From Anaeromyxobacter oryzisoli (GTDB taxonomy: Bacteria > Myxococcota > Myxococcia > Myxococcales > Anaeromyxobacteraceae): DNA of 64,000 bases. The notes below the pieces were generated by a model that did no database searches, was not told where the DNA came from, and saw only the letters and a program-made list of their open reading frames with translations. Position numbers and translations under genes: made by a program. Location: contig NZ_JALCZA010000013.1 in assembly GCF_022690765.1 (NCBI RefSeq), positions 1 to 64,000 on the forward strand, in the 5' to 3' direction. Below, in pieces: positions 54,210-62,353 of the stretch (positions within the stretch are counted from its first letter, which is position 1; each line of letters begins with the position of its first letter).

Positions 54210-54614
54210 TCACCCGTCGATCGCGGCCTTGACGAGCCGCATGAACTGCTCGCCCTGCGCGGACTGCGCCTTCGGGATCTTGAACGAGAGCGGCTTGTTG
54301 TGCGGGATCCCGTTCACGATCTCGGTGTTGCCGTCCACGCCGATCTTGATGTCCGCGTCGATGTCGAGCGTGCCCGCCGTCTCGAACGAGACGTACTTGA
54401 GCCCCCTCAACGGAAAGTACTTGTACTCCTTCTTCTTCCCGGTGAGGCCCTGGACGTCCACGACGTAGATCCCACGGTTCGTCACGACGATCTCGTCGCG
54501 CACGAAGCGGAACGCCGCCACGACCTGTTCGCCCTCCCCGAAGAACCGCTCGACGTCGTTCGAGGACGCACCGCTCACATCCGCGTGACCGATCAGCCGA
54601 TCCATCAATCCCAT
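54210..54614 (-). CDS. PH-domain protein (bPH/YvbH-like)
   Basis: A 134-residue cytoplasmic protein that resembles the bacterial PH family (PF08000-like). Recognisable pieces are VERFFGEGEQVVAAFRFVRD, EIVVTNRGIYVVDVQGLTG (the family's TN.g.i..d..g step), YKYFPLRGLKYVSFETAGTL-type strands and FIP-like KPLSFKIPKAQ. Such PH domains occur in bacterial proteins of mostly unknown role, some in stress responses. The ATG at 54614 follows AGGAG; an extension to 54635 is possible. No partner gene is evident. Confidence 0.8.
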   Translation of the reverse strand: MGLMDRLIGHADVSGASSNDVERFFGEGEQVVAAFRFVRDEIVVTNRGIYVVDVQGLTGKKKEYKYFPLRGLKYVSFETAGTLDIDADIKIGVDGNTEIVNGIPHNKPLSFKIPKAQSAQGEQFMRLVKAAIDG

Positions 54615-55035
54615 GTCGTGCACTCCTGGTGGCAAGCCAAAGCGTTTTGCGTGAGGGTCCGCACGCGCAAGGACAGGATATCAGCGTCCCGGACACGGAC
54701 CGTTGATCGCGTTCGTCGGGCAACCCCAGGGCAGGGGATCCCTGCGGTTCATCGTCACGTTCGTGGAACGACCAACCCGACCTGGTGGAACAGCAGCATC
54801 CGCCCCCGCCCATCCGCCCCCGCCGATGTGCTGGATTGACGCGCCTTCCGTGATGTGGGGGCCGACGTCGGCGAGGCGCGGGCGCTCGCTCACACCGGTC
54901 CCGGCGGCGTACATCGCAGGCCGTCGCCGGGCACACTCCGCTCGTTGAGATGGGGTATGTACACGCATGATGCGTGAAGGCGTGCGCGGGGTCCGGGGGG
55001 ACCGCACGACGAGGTTCCTCACTGGGGATCTGCAC
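54615..55035. other. Intergenic region upstream of the chemoreceptor
   Basis: About 420 bases without a recognisable gene. It holds a direct tandem duplication of CATCCGCCCCCGCC (54797-54824) and an inverted repeat ACGCAT-G-ATGCGT at 54963-54975, 61 bases before the chemoreceptor start. Candidate promoter elements are not clear. Open frames here have no protein-like pattern. Confidence 0.4.
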
Positions 55036-56658
55036 ATGCTCGCCAACCTGAAGATCCGGACCAAGCTGGCCTTCCTCGTCGCCGTGGGCTCCCTCGCGCT
55101 CCTCGCCGTGGCATCCGCCGCGCTGGTGCAGGGGCGCGAGAGCGACGCGACCATCGCCCGCATGGCGGGGGACGACCTCGATCTCCTGGTCGGCTTCGAG
55201 TCGATGTACTCGGCGGGGCTGCAGACCGGGCAGGCGACGCGCAACGTCCTGCTCAACCCGGACGACGGGACGGCGAAGAAGAACTACCGGGAGGCGCACG
55301 AGGCGTTCCTGAAGACCCTCGAGCGCGCGACCGAGATCGCGCCGCCGGAGCTGAAGGCCCGGCTGCAGACCGTGGACCGCCTCTGGGCCGAGGACCACAC
55401 GCTCAAGCAGGAGGTGATGAACCTCTCCGAGGCCGGCAACCGCGACGAGGCCGTCGCGGTCCTCGTGAGCAAGGAGACCCCGGTGTGGCGCGAGGTGAAG
55501 CAGGTCATCCTCGATCTCCGCGACGAGCAGCGGCGCGCCTTCGCGAGGAGCGAGGAGTCCGCCCTCCAGGCGACGGGCGTCGTCAGGCAGGTCGTGATCG
55601 CCACGATCCTCGTGGCCGCCGCGGGCTTCGTGCTCCTCTCCTTGCTGCTCGCGCGGAGCATCACCGCTCCGCTCCAGGAGGCGATCCAGGTCGCGGCCGC
55701 CATCTCGCGCGGCGACCTGACCCGGAGCGTCGCCGCCGACCGTCACGACGAGGTCGGTCAGCTCCAGGCGGAGCTGGCGATCATGGCGCGGAAGCTCGCC
55801 CAGGTGATCGGCGAGGTCCGGAGCGGCGCCGAGGCGCTCGCCGGCGCCTCGCAGCAGGTCTCCGCGACGTCCCAGGTCCTGTCGCAGGGCACCGGCGAGC
55901 AGGCCAGCAGCGTGGAGGAGACGACCGCGTCGCTCGAGGAGATGAGCGCGTCGATCACCCAGAACGCGGAGAGCTCCCGGGTGACGGAGACGGTGTCGAA
56001 CGAGAGCGCCGCGAACGCGGAGGAGAGCGGGAAGTCGGTCCGCCAGACCGTCGGCGCGATGAAGGCCATCGCGGAGAAGATCTCGATCATCGAGGAGATC
56101 GCCTACCAGACGAACCTGCTCGCGTTGAACGCGGCCATCGAGGCCGCGCGGGCCGGAGAGCACGGCAGGGGCTTCGCGGTGGTGGCGACCGAGGTCCGGA
56201 AGCTCGCGGAGCGCTCGCAGAAGGCCGCGCAGGACATCGGCGGTCTGGCCGGGTCGAGCGTCGCGGCCGCCGAGCGCTCGGGCGAGCTCATCGAGACGCT
56301 CGTGCCGGCGATCCGCAAGACGGCGGGGCTGGTCCACGAGGTGGCGGCGGCCTCGCGGGAGCAGTCCTCGGGCGTGGCGCAGGTCTCGAAGGCCATGGGG
56401 CTCGTCGATCAGGTCACGCAGCGGAACGCGTCCGCCGCCGAGGAGCTCAGCTCGACGGCGGAGGAGATGGCCACGCAGGCGGAGGCGCTGCAGCAGCTCA
56501 TCGCGTTCTTCCAGGTGAAGAGCCAGGGCGCTCGCGTCGCGTTCCCCGCGCAGGCGGCGCACGCTCCGGGCGCGCCCGCTCGGCGCTCAGCTCCGGCTCC
56601 GGTGAAGGCGGCGATCAAGAACGGAAAGGGCGCGGGCACCGGGTACCGGCCGTTCTAG
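55036..56658 (+). CDS. Methyl-accepting chemotaxis protein
   Basis: A 540-residue transmembrane chemoreceptor. Two membrane segments (about residues 8-30, [20 protein letters not shown], and about 190-212, [20 protein letters not shown]) flank a 150-residue periplasmic helical sensor with Asp/Glu-rich ends, family four-helix bundle type. A HAMP domain follows, then the conserved signalling hairpin [32 protein letters not shown] near residue 370. The ATG at 55036 is the first Met before the first membrane segment; the frame is open from 54967, with GGGGA upstream of the chosen start. The ligand is unknown, and no che genes are adjacent. Confidence 0.92.
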   Translation: MLANLKIRTKLAFLVAVGSLALLAVASAALVQGRESDATIARMAGDDLDLLVGFESMYSAGLQTGQATRNVLLNPDDGTAKKNYREAHEAFLKTLERATEIAPPELKARLQTVDRLWAEDHTLKQEVMNLSEAGNRDEAVAVLVSKETPVWREVKQVILDLRDEQRRAFARSEESALQATGVVRQVVIATILVAAAGFVLLSLLLARSITAPLQEAIQVAAAISRGDLTRSVAADRHDEVGQLQAELAIMARKLAQVIGEVRSGAEALAGASQQVSATSQVLSQGTGEQASSVEETTASLEEMSASITQNAESSRVTETVSNESAANAEESGKSVRQTVGAMKAIAEKISIIEEIAYQTNLLALNAAIEAARAGEHGRGFAVVATEVRKLAERSQKAAQDIGGLAGSSVAAAERSGELIETLVPAIRKTAGLVHEVAAASREQSSGVAQVSKAMGLVDQVTQRNASAAEELSSTAEEMATQAEALQQLIAFFQVKSQGARVAFPAQAAHAPGAPARRSAPAPVKAAIKNGKGAGTGYRPF

Positions 56659-57001
56659 GCTCAGGGTCGGGCCGACCGAGCTCCAAGGGCTGGTATGCGG
56701 GGACCATGAGGTCCCACAAATGTCCGCCGGCGATCGTCGCGGGCTGGGCCGAGGTGCCGGCCACCGCGGGGGCGGGGCCGGCTCTGGGCCGCCGCGGTCG
56801 TGGACTGCGATCCGCTCTCCGCGAGCGTGACGGCTCCTCGACAGGCTGATCGAGGATCTCGGAGCCTCGTGACCGGCCCCGCTCGGCCGCAGCACCCTGC
56901 TCCCCCGCCGTCGAGGCCAAGACGAACACCACGCCTGGGTTCAGGCTCCTCGGCCGAAGGCTCGCTACGTTTGGTAGGGCATTCGGAGAAGGGGAACACG
57001 C
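56659..57001. other. Intergenic region between chemoreceptor and BON gene
   Basis: About 340 bases with no convincing gene; short frames on both strands lack protein-like composition. A ribosome-site-like GAAGGGGAAC lies just before the BON gene. I see no clear promoter. Confidence 0.4.
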
Positions 57002-57319
57002 ATGCGCAAACGCGTCCTGAGCGCGATCACCGCCGCGGGCCTCCTTGGTACGGGCGGGCCATTCCTGGGTTGCGCCTCCACCCGCACCCGCGAGAGCGCC
57101 GGCGAGTACGTCGATGACTCTGCGATCACCGCCAAGGTCAAGGCCGCGATCCTCCAGGATCCGGCGTTGAAGTCGCTGCAGATCAGCGTCAAGACGTACA
57201 AAGGAGTGGTTCAGCTGAGCGGGTTCGTGGATTCGAAGGACATGGTCGAGAAAGCCGGGAAGGTCGCGGGCCAGGTCTCCGGTGTCCGCGACGTGAAAAA
57301 CAGTCTGACCGTGAAGTAG
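57002..57319 (+). CDS. BON-domain lipoprotein
   Basis: A 105-residue lipoprotein (lipobox FLGC, Cys24) with one BON domain: DDSAITAKVKAAILQDPALK, VKTYKGVVQLSGFVDSKDMV and the closing VSGVRDVKNSLTVK. It resembles OsmY/YgaU-type BON proteins that bind envelope lipids and appear in stress responses. The gene has fewer G+C-rich third positions than its neighbours (for example TTGAAGTCG, GTTCAG, GTGAAAAAC), which may reflect recent acquisition or high expression codon bias. It stands alone, converging with a minus-strand gene 197 bases away. Confidence 0.85.
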   Translation: MRKRVLSAITAAGLLGTGGPFLGCASTRTRESAGEYVDDSAITAKVKAAILQDPALKSLQISVKTYKGVVQLSGFVDSKDMVEKAGKVAGQVSGVRDVKNSLTVK

Positions 57320-57516
57320 CAGGGGTCGCCCTGGAGCGCCCCGTCGCGTACGGCGTCAAGCTGCTACGGAAGACGTCGAGGAGCGGAAGCTTCGGGGACG
57401 AGCATCCCGAGGCTCGGCGCTGGACGTGACCAGCGCTCGGAGCAGGGCCTCGGCGCGCAGCGCGGCACGAATCGCTCGCCGGCCGAGAACAGGGGCGAGC
57501 ACAGCCGAGCCCGCGA

Positions 57517-58515
57517 TCAGCTCGGGTTCCACGACACGCTGGCGAAGAACGCCGCCCCGGCGCGCTGATCGCCCTCGAGCCGCTGGAAGATCGGGACCAC
57601 CGCGCGGACGCGCGCCTGCAGACCGGGGGCGAGCCCCACGGACATCGACGCGGTCCCCGAGCCGATGAACCCGCCGGTGTTCGAGACCGTCGCGCCGCTC
57701 AGCAGGTCCTGCGCCGCCCACCTGACGTCCGCGCCGACCCCGATCGAGAGACGCGTGAACAGGTCGTGCTGCACGTCGAGGCCGGCGAGGACCGCGTTCC
57801 CGAACCGGTACCCGAACGCGTTCGGGGTTCGCAGCCGCGCGGTGGCGCTCACCGCGAACGCCCAGGGCTCTCGCGAGAGCTGGTAGAGCAAGCCGGCGTA
57901 GGGACCCCACCCGCCGGTTCCGATCTGCGCGTGCTCCTCCAGGCGGAGGCCGTCGCGGCGGGCGTCGTCCTCGCCGGTCGGCAGGCTCGTCCCGGCGGAC
58001 AGCGCCAGCGCCTGCACCCGCGTCACCGCGATGCGCTCCGGATCCTGGACGAACTCGACCCGTCGCCACACCGCCAGCCGCGCGCCGAGGTCCACGTCGC
58101 CGAGGCCGGTGAGCACCACGCGCTCGTCGTTCATGCCGTCCCCGGTCAGCCGCCACTCGCGGCGGACGAGCGGGAGGGCGGCGACGAGGTTCAGCCGCTC
58201 GACCGGGCTGTACACGACGACGGTCCGGACCGTGGCCTGCCGGACGTGCTCGACCATGGCCATCCCGGCGGCCATCCCGTCGCCCGACTGCATCGCGGCC
58301 GTGGACGAGAGCGTCTCGGTCTCGACCGCGAGCCGGAGCGCGCCGCTCCGCGCCGCGACGTCGCCGATCGCGAGGAGCGGATCCTCGAAGATGCAGCAGG
58401 AACCGTAGGCGGTCGGGGGGCCGAGGAGGAGCGCGACCGCACCCGCCGCGAGCGCGCCGCGCACGCCGCGCAGCGCGGCGCGCCCGCCGGAGCCGCTCGG
58501 GCGGGCGGCGTTCAT
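57517..58515 (-). CDS. Outer-membrane beta-barrel protein of an ABC importer operon
   Basis: A 332-residue predicted outer-membrane protein. It has a signal peptide ending near GSCCIFEDP, two adjacent cysteines after it, then alternating strands with terminal aromatic residues, for example TVVVYSPVERLNLVAALPLV, YAGLLYQLSREPWAFAVSAT and the closing GAAFFASVSWNPS. It resembles transporter-like barrels of the phenol/MetA type. It is the last gene of the operon and its ATG overlaps the stop of the substrate-binding protein gene (ATGA), implying a joint role: outer-membrane entry of the imported compound. The substrate is not determinable. Confidence 0.7.
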   Translation of the reverse strand: MNAARPSGSGGRAALRGVRGALAAGAVALLLGPPTAYGSCCIFEDPLLAIGDVAARSGALRLAVETETLSSTAAMQSGDGMAAGMAMVEHVRQATVRTVVVYSPVERLNLVAALPLVRREWRLTGDGMNDERVVLTGLGDVDLGARLAVWRRVEFVQDPERIAVTRVQALALSAGTSLPTGEDDARRDGLRLEEHAQIGTGGWGPYAGLLYQLSREPWAFAVSATARLRTPNAFGYRFGNAVLAGLDVQHDLFTRLSIGVGADVRWAAQDLLSGATVSNTGGFIGSGTASMSVGLAPGLQARVRAVVPIFQRLEGDQRAGAAFFASVSWNPS

Positions 58516-59480
58516 CGCGAGGCGTGCTTCGCGAACGGGTTGAACTCGTTCGTGTAGACGTCCGTCGCCACGATCTGCCCGGGCCTGAGCTTCTTCTCCC
58601 GCACGAGCAGGTCGATCCACCACTGCACCTGGGCCGGGCCGGGGACGAGCCCGTGCTCGTAGTACTGCCAGCTCCCGGCGTACTTCGGATCGAGGCCGCG
58701 GCGGCGCGCGAAGATCTGGCCGGCCTCTTCGTGGTGCGCGTTGGTCCAGTCGGAGGCGCGGACCAGCACCTTCACGAACTTGCGAACGACGTCCGGGTGC
58801 TTCCGGAGGAAGTCCTCGTTCGTGAAGTAGGGGAGCATCCCGGAGAGCCCGTCGTCCACCACGAAGTCGTTGAAGATCTCGCGCGCGGCGCCGGTCTTCA
58901 CCACCTTCTCGTAATAGGGGGAGTGGAGGACGCCGACGTCGATGAGCCCCTGGGCGAGCGCCTGCTCCTGGTTGGGATCCGGGATCACCTGGAACTCGAT
59001 GTTCTTCTCGAGCCCGTTGCGACGGAGGTACTCCTTCAGCACGTACTCGGAGCACGCGCCGAAGCTGTTGATGCCGATCTTCTTGCCGCGCAGGTCCTTC
59101 ACCGACCGGATCGGGCTCCCGGGCGCGACCAGGTACTTCATGTGCGGCCGGTCCGGGGTGGTCTGCGCGCCGGCGGCGATGATCTTGACCTTCGCGCCGC
59201 CCGCGCGCGCCGTGAGGACGAGCGGCGTGTGGCGGTTCGCAAAGTCCACGCTCCCGGCGGCGACGGCGGGGACGAGCTGGGCCGCGGGGATCTCCCCCAC
59301 CCACTTGATCTGGAGCCCCTCCTCCGCGAACCAGCCCTTCTCGTCGGCCACGTACACCGGGTCGAACCACTGGACGTTGGGATATTTGATGACGAACGGC
59401 TCGGCCGCCGACGCCTGCTGCGGGGCGGCGGTGAGCGCGAGGAGCGAGGCCAAGACCACTGCGAGCTCGAACGGCTTCAT
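58512..59480 (-). CDS. NitT/TauT-type ABC transporter substrate-binding protein
   Basis: A 322-residue periplasmic receptor of the NMT1/SsuA-like class. A signal peptide is followed by FVIKYPNVQWFDPVYVADEKG (the opening of this family), a first domain with GSVDFANRHTPLVLTARAGG, and the hinge sequence VKDLRGKKIGINSFGACSEY near residue 125. The IGINSFGACSE Cys lies at the ligand-facing loop. Family members bind nitrate, taurine, aliphatic sulfonates, hydroxymethylpyrimidine and other organic compounds; this one does not show a specific match. It lies 49 bases after the permease gene and overlaps the beta-barrel gene. Confidence 0.85.
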   Translation of the reverse strand: MKPFELAVVLASLLALTAAPQQASAAEPFVIKYPNVQWFDPVYVADEKGWFAEEGLQIKWVGEIPAAQLVPAVAAGSVDFANRHTPLVLTARAGGAKVKIIAAGAQTTPDRPHMKYLVAPGSPIRSVKDLRGKKIGINSFGACSEYVLKEYLRRNGLEKNIEFQVIPDPNQEQALAQGLIDVGVLHSPYYEKVVKTGAAREIFNDFVVDDGLSGMLPYFTNEDFLRKHPDVVRKFVKVLVRASDWTNAHHEEAGQIFARRRGLDPKYAGSWQYYEHGLVPGPAQVQWWIDLLVREKKLRPGQIVATDVYTNEFNPFAKHASR

Positions 59481-59529
59481 GCGTTCCCTCCACGTCTGTT
59501 GGCCCGGCCGCGCCGGGCGGGGTCGAGCT

Positions 59530-60288
59530 TCAGGTTCCGGCGGCTTCCCGCCACGCGGTGGCGCGCCGCTCCGCGGCGAGCAGGACCGCGTTCACCGCGA
59601 GGCCGAAGGCCGCCAGCGCCACGATGGCCGCGTACATGCGCGGGATCGCGAAGACCTCCTGCGAGTTGAGCACCAGGAAGCCGAGCCCGGCGTTCGCGCC
59701 GATCATCTCGGCGGCGACGAGGACCATGAACGCGTAGGCGGCCCCCAGGCGCACGCCGGTGAAGATCGACGGGGCCGCGGCGGGGAGGATGACCTTGCGG
59801 AAGAGCGTCCCGCGCCGCGCCCCCATCGACCGCGCCGACCGGACGAGCACCGGGTCCACGCCCTTCACGCCCGCGACCGTGCTCAGCAGGACCGGCCACA
59901 GCGACGCCCAGAAGATGATCATCACCTTCGACAGCTCGCCGATCCCGAAGAACAGGATGAACACCGGGAACAGGGCGATCGCCGAGATCTGGCGGCCGGC
60001 CTGGAGGGGAGCGTCCACCGCACGCTCGAAGCCGCGGAACGCCCCCATCCCGAGGCCGAGCGGCACGCCCAGCACGATCGCGAGCCCGAGCCCTTCGAGG
60101 ATCCGGACCAGGCTCACGCGCGCGTGGACCGCGAGCTCCCCGCTGGTGAAGAGCTCCCAGATCGTCCGCGCGACCTCGGACGCCGGGGTGAGGAACACCG
60201 GGTTCACGACTCCGCTTCGGGGGAGGAGCTCCCAGGCCGCGACGATGAGCGCCGCGAGGGCGACCCGGGTGAGCAGCGTGCGGGTCAT
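59530..60288 (-). CDS. NitT/TauT-type ABC transporter permease
   Basis: A 252-residue inner-membrane permease of the SsuC/TauC class. It has six membrane segments and the EAA-type coupling loop ARSMGARRGTLFRKVILPAA near residue 160. The beginning MTRTLLTRVALAALIVAAWE and the segment FPVFILFFGIGELSKVMIIF are typical. The ATG overlaps the stop of the ATPase gene (ATGA), so the two are translated together. The ORF extends upstream, but only the ATG at 60288 has this coupling. Confidence 0.87.
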   Translation of the reverse strand: MTRTLLTRVALAALIVAAWELLPRSGVVNPVFLTPASEVARTIWELFTSGELAVHARVSLVRILEGLGLAIVLGVPLGLGMGAFRGFERAVDAPLQAGRQISAIALFPVFILFFGIGELSKVMIIFWASLWPVLLSTVAGVKGVDPVLVRSARSMGARRGTLFRKVILPAAAPSIFTGVRLGAAYAFMVLVAAEMIGANAGLGFLVLNSQEVFAIPRMYAAIVALAAFGLAVNAVLLAAERRATAWREAAGT

Positions 60289-61172
60289 GCCGCCCTCCGC
60301 GAGAACGCCCGCGCGAACGCGCCGAGGAGGCCGCGCCGGGGCGGCGTCGCGACCGCCGGCGCCGCGCTCGCCTCGCCGGAGGCGCGCGTCACCTCCTCGG
60401 AGAGGAGCTCCCACAGGGCGTGGCGGCAGGCCGTGAACTCGGGGGTCGAGCGGACGTCGCGCGCGTGGCGCGGCGAGGGCAGCTCGACGTCGAGCACCTC
60501 CTTCACCCGGCCCGGGCGCGCCGTGATCACCGCGACGCGCTGGGCGAGGAACACCGCCTCGTCGATGCTGTGCGTCACGAACACGATGGTCTTGCCGGTC
60601 CGCTCCCAGACGCGGAGCAGCTCGATCTGCAGGAGCTCTCGCGTCTGCGCGTCGAGCGCCGCGAAGGGCTCGTCCATGAGGAGGACGTCGGGGTCGAAGG
60701 CGAGGGCGCGGGCGAGCGCGACCCGCTGCTTCATCCCGCCGGAGAGCTGGGACGGGTAGCGGTCCTCGAACGCGGAGAGCCCGACGAGCCGGAGCTGCTC
60801 GCGCGCGATCCGGCTCCGCTCCGGCGCGGGCAGGCCCTTCATCTCGAGCCCGAAGGCGACGTTGGCGAGCACGGTCCGCCAGGGGAAGAGGGCGTAGTCC
60901 TGGAACACGATCCCGCGGTCGAGCCCGGGCCCGCGGACGGGCGCGCCGTTCACCACGACCTGTCCCTCGGCCTGGACGAGCCCGCCGATCACGTGGAGCA
61001 GGGTGGACTTTCCGCAGCCGCTCGGGCCGAGCAGCGCGAGGAGCTCCCCCCTCCTCACGTCGAGGGAGACGTCGTCGAGGGCGAGGAGGCCTGGCGCCGC
61101 GCCGGCGCCGCGGTAGGACTTGGTGACGTGCGCGACGCGGATCGCGGGTCGCGTCGAGAGTGGAGTGGTCAT
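60285..61172 (-). CDS. NitT/TauT-type ABC transporter ATP-binding protein
   Basis: A 295-residue ATPase. Walker A is GPSGCGKST near residue 50, Q-loop in IVFQDYALFPWRT, signature QLSGGMKQRVALARAL near 150, Walker B DVLLMDEPFAALD near 172, and the H-loop VFVTHSIDEA near 206. These are the motifs of the SsuB/TauB group. The C-terminal 50 residues are Ala/Arg-rich and variable. The ATG at 61172 overlaps the last base of the upstream 4Fe-4S gene's stop (TGATG), and its own stop overlaps the permease start. Confidence 0.9.
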   Translation of the reverse strand: MTTPLSTRPAIRVAHVTKSYRGAGAAPGLLALDDVSLDVRRGELLALLGPSGCGKSTLLHVIGGLVQAEGQVVVNGAPVRGPGLDRGIVFQDYALFPWRTVLANVAFGLEMKGLPAPERSRIAREQLRLVGLSAFEDRYPSQLSGGMKQRVALARALAFDPDVLLMDEPFAALDAQTRELLQIELLRVWERTGKTIVFVTHSIDEAVFLAQRVAVITARPGRVKEVLDVELPSPRHARDVRSTPEFTACRHALWELLSEEVTRASGEASAAPAVATPPRRGLLGAFARAFSRRAA

Positions 61173-62098
61173 CACGCGATCCGATCGCCGCGCGAGCCGT
61201 GGCGGCGGAGGTGGACGAGGGCGCGGTAGCGCGGGTCGTCGGGGTTCCGCGCGATCGCCGTCCGCTCCTCGCGGTAGGCGCGCGCGTCGAGACCCTGGAA
61301 CACCTTCCGGTCTGCGCCGATCGGGCAGACCTTCACGCAGACGCCGCACGGCCAGCGCTTCTCGTCGCGGAGCACCATGTGGTGACGCGTGCACGCGTCC
61401 TTGTCGAGGTGACCCACCACCTCGCCGTCCGCGCGGCGGAGCGCGCCGGCGGGGCAGAGCCGCTCGCAGAGGCGGCAGCCGTTGCAGAGCTCCTCCGTGA
61501 TGCCCCCGTCGCCGGGGAGCTCCGCGGCCGTGAAGATCGACCCCAGCCGCACGCGCGGCCCGTACTCCGGCGTGATGAGGCTGTGGTGGAGGCCGATGGT
61601 GCCGAGCCCGGCGTACTTCCCGGCCATCGCGTGGCTGAACGAGCCGAAGGGGTTCTCGAGGAGGACCTCGAGGCTCCCGTAGCCGTCGCGCGGGAGGAAG
61701 ACGGACGCGTGGCCGCGATCCGAGAGCCACACCGCGAGCCGGTAGCCGAGGTCGTCGAGCAGCCGGTTCGACGCGTCGTACATCTCCTGGTAGTTGATGG
61801 AGGGCGTCGAGTCGATCACCGGCAGCAGCATCGGGACGCCGAACGTCACGACGGTGCGCGCCGCCGGCCACAGCGCCGTGGGCCGGTACGCCTCCGGCAC
61901 CTCTCCCGCCTCCGCCCAGCGCGCCACCGGCGCGAACCCGACCAGGCTCGCGCCGAGCGCCCGCGCGCGCCGCTCGATCTGCGCCGCGAGCCGCGCCCCC
62001 GGCCGCGCCGCGTGCGCCTCACGCGCTCGCGCCCCCGGCGCGTTCGCGACCCGGGCCGCCTCGCGCGATCGCCGCTGCCGACGTTCCGACGACCTCAT
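61172..62098 (-). CDS. 4Fe-4S double-cluster protein (QueG/reductive-dehalogenase-like fold)
   Basis: A 308-residue iron-sulfur protein, the first gene of the importer operon. Two four-Cys clusters are visible: CNGCRLCERLCPAGAL and, about 45 residues later, WPCGVCVKVCPIGAD, together with a Cys in DACTRHHM. The N-terminal half resembles the cobalamin/substrate-binding part of QueG-like and reductive dehalogenase-like proteins (LGASLVGFAPVARWAEAGEV, TVVTFGVPML). The start at 62098 is preceded by GAGGGA; the frame is open to 62173. The role in the operon is unclear: it may reduce the imported compound. Confidence 0.75.
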   Translation of the reverse strand: MRSSERRQRRSREAARVANAPGARAREAHAARPGARLAAQIERRARALGASLVGFAPVARWAEAGEVPEAYRPTALWPAARTVVTFGVPMLLPVIDSTPSINYQEMYDASNRLLDDLGYRLAVWLSDRGHASVFLPRDGYGSLEVLLENPFGSFSHAMAGKYAGLGTIGLHHSLITPEYGPRVRLGSIFTAAELPGDGGITEELCNGCRLCERLCPAGALRRADGEVVGHLDKDACTRHHMVLRDEKRWPCGVCVKVCPIGADRKVFQGLDARAYREERTAIARNPDDPRYRALVHLRRHGSRGDRIA

Positions 62099-62158
62099 CT
62101 CTCGTGTCCCTCGCGCGGGCCGGCAACAGGCCGGTGCCGCGATAACGTCGGCACGTCC

Positions 62159-62186
62159 TGTATAACGGATCATGAACGCGCGTCAA
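62159..62186 (-). promoter_or_regulatory. Sigma-70-type promoter of the 4Fe-4S/ABC operon
   Basis: On the minus strand: -35 TTGACG (rc of 62181-62186), 16-base spacer, -10 TATACA (rc of 62159-62164). It lies about 60 bases upstream of the 4Fe-4S gene start. The -35 end touches the 28-bp palindrome at 62186-62213, so the palindrome is placed to control this promoter. Confidence 0.6.
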
Positions 62187-62213
62187 CGATCACGGATGTA
62201 CGTCCGTCATCGT
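62186..62213. promoter_or_regulatory. 28-bp operator-like palindrome
   Basis: An inverted repeat with 24 of 28 symmetrical positions: outer arms ACGAT / ATCGT and inner arms ACGGA / TCCGT around a GTAC centre. It abuts the -35 element of the minus-strand 4Fe-4S/ABC operon promoter, so it is likely bound by a regulator of that operon (activator position, or repressor by overlap). Which regulator binds is unknown; no obvious regulator gene belongs to the operon. Confidence 0.6.
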
Positions 62214-62304
62214 GGATGACGAAAGCGGCGGGGACTCGTTCACTCGACGGCTGACGAGATCGGCACCTTCGCACTTTCCGCCGAGCCAGGGTCGGCGCGA
62301 GGGC

Positions 62305-62335
62305 TTGACTCTCCCCCAGGGGCAGGCTGGACAGT
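62305..62335 (+). promoter_or_regulatory. MerR-type promoter/operator with 19-bp spacer
   Basis: TTGACT (62305-62310), then 19 bases CTCCCCCAGGGGCAGGCTG, then GACAGT (62330-62335). The overlong spacer and the partly symmetrical CTCCCC...GGGGCAG inside it are the hallmark of promoters controlled by MerR proteins. It lies 18 bases before the merR-like ATG at 62354, so the regulator is probably autoregulated. Confidence 0.65.
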
Positions 62336-62353
62336 CATGCGCGAGGAGGAGAC

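Noticed and set aside
54703-54948. Short open frame in the gap before the chemoreceptor
   Set aside because: Pro/Arg-rich product with no pattern; the region contains a short direct repeat that explains part of the composition.
56950-56985. GG-N10-GC pattern upstream of the BON gene (TCGGCCGAAGGCTCGCT)
   Set aside because: The spacing fits sigma-54, but the -24 part lacks the GGCAC core and such spacing arises by chance in this GC-rich sequence.
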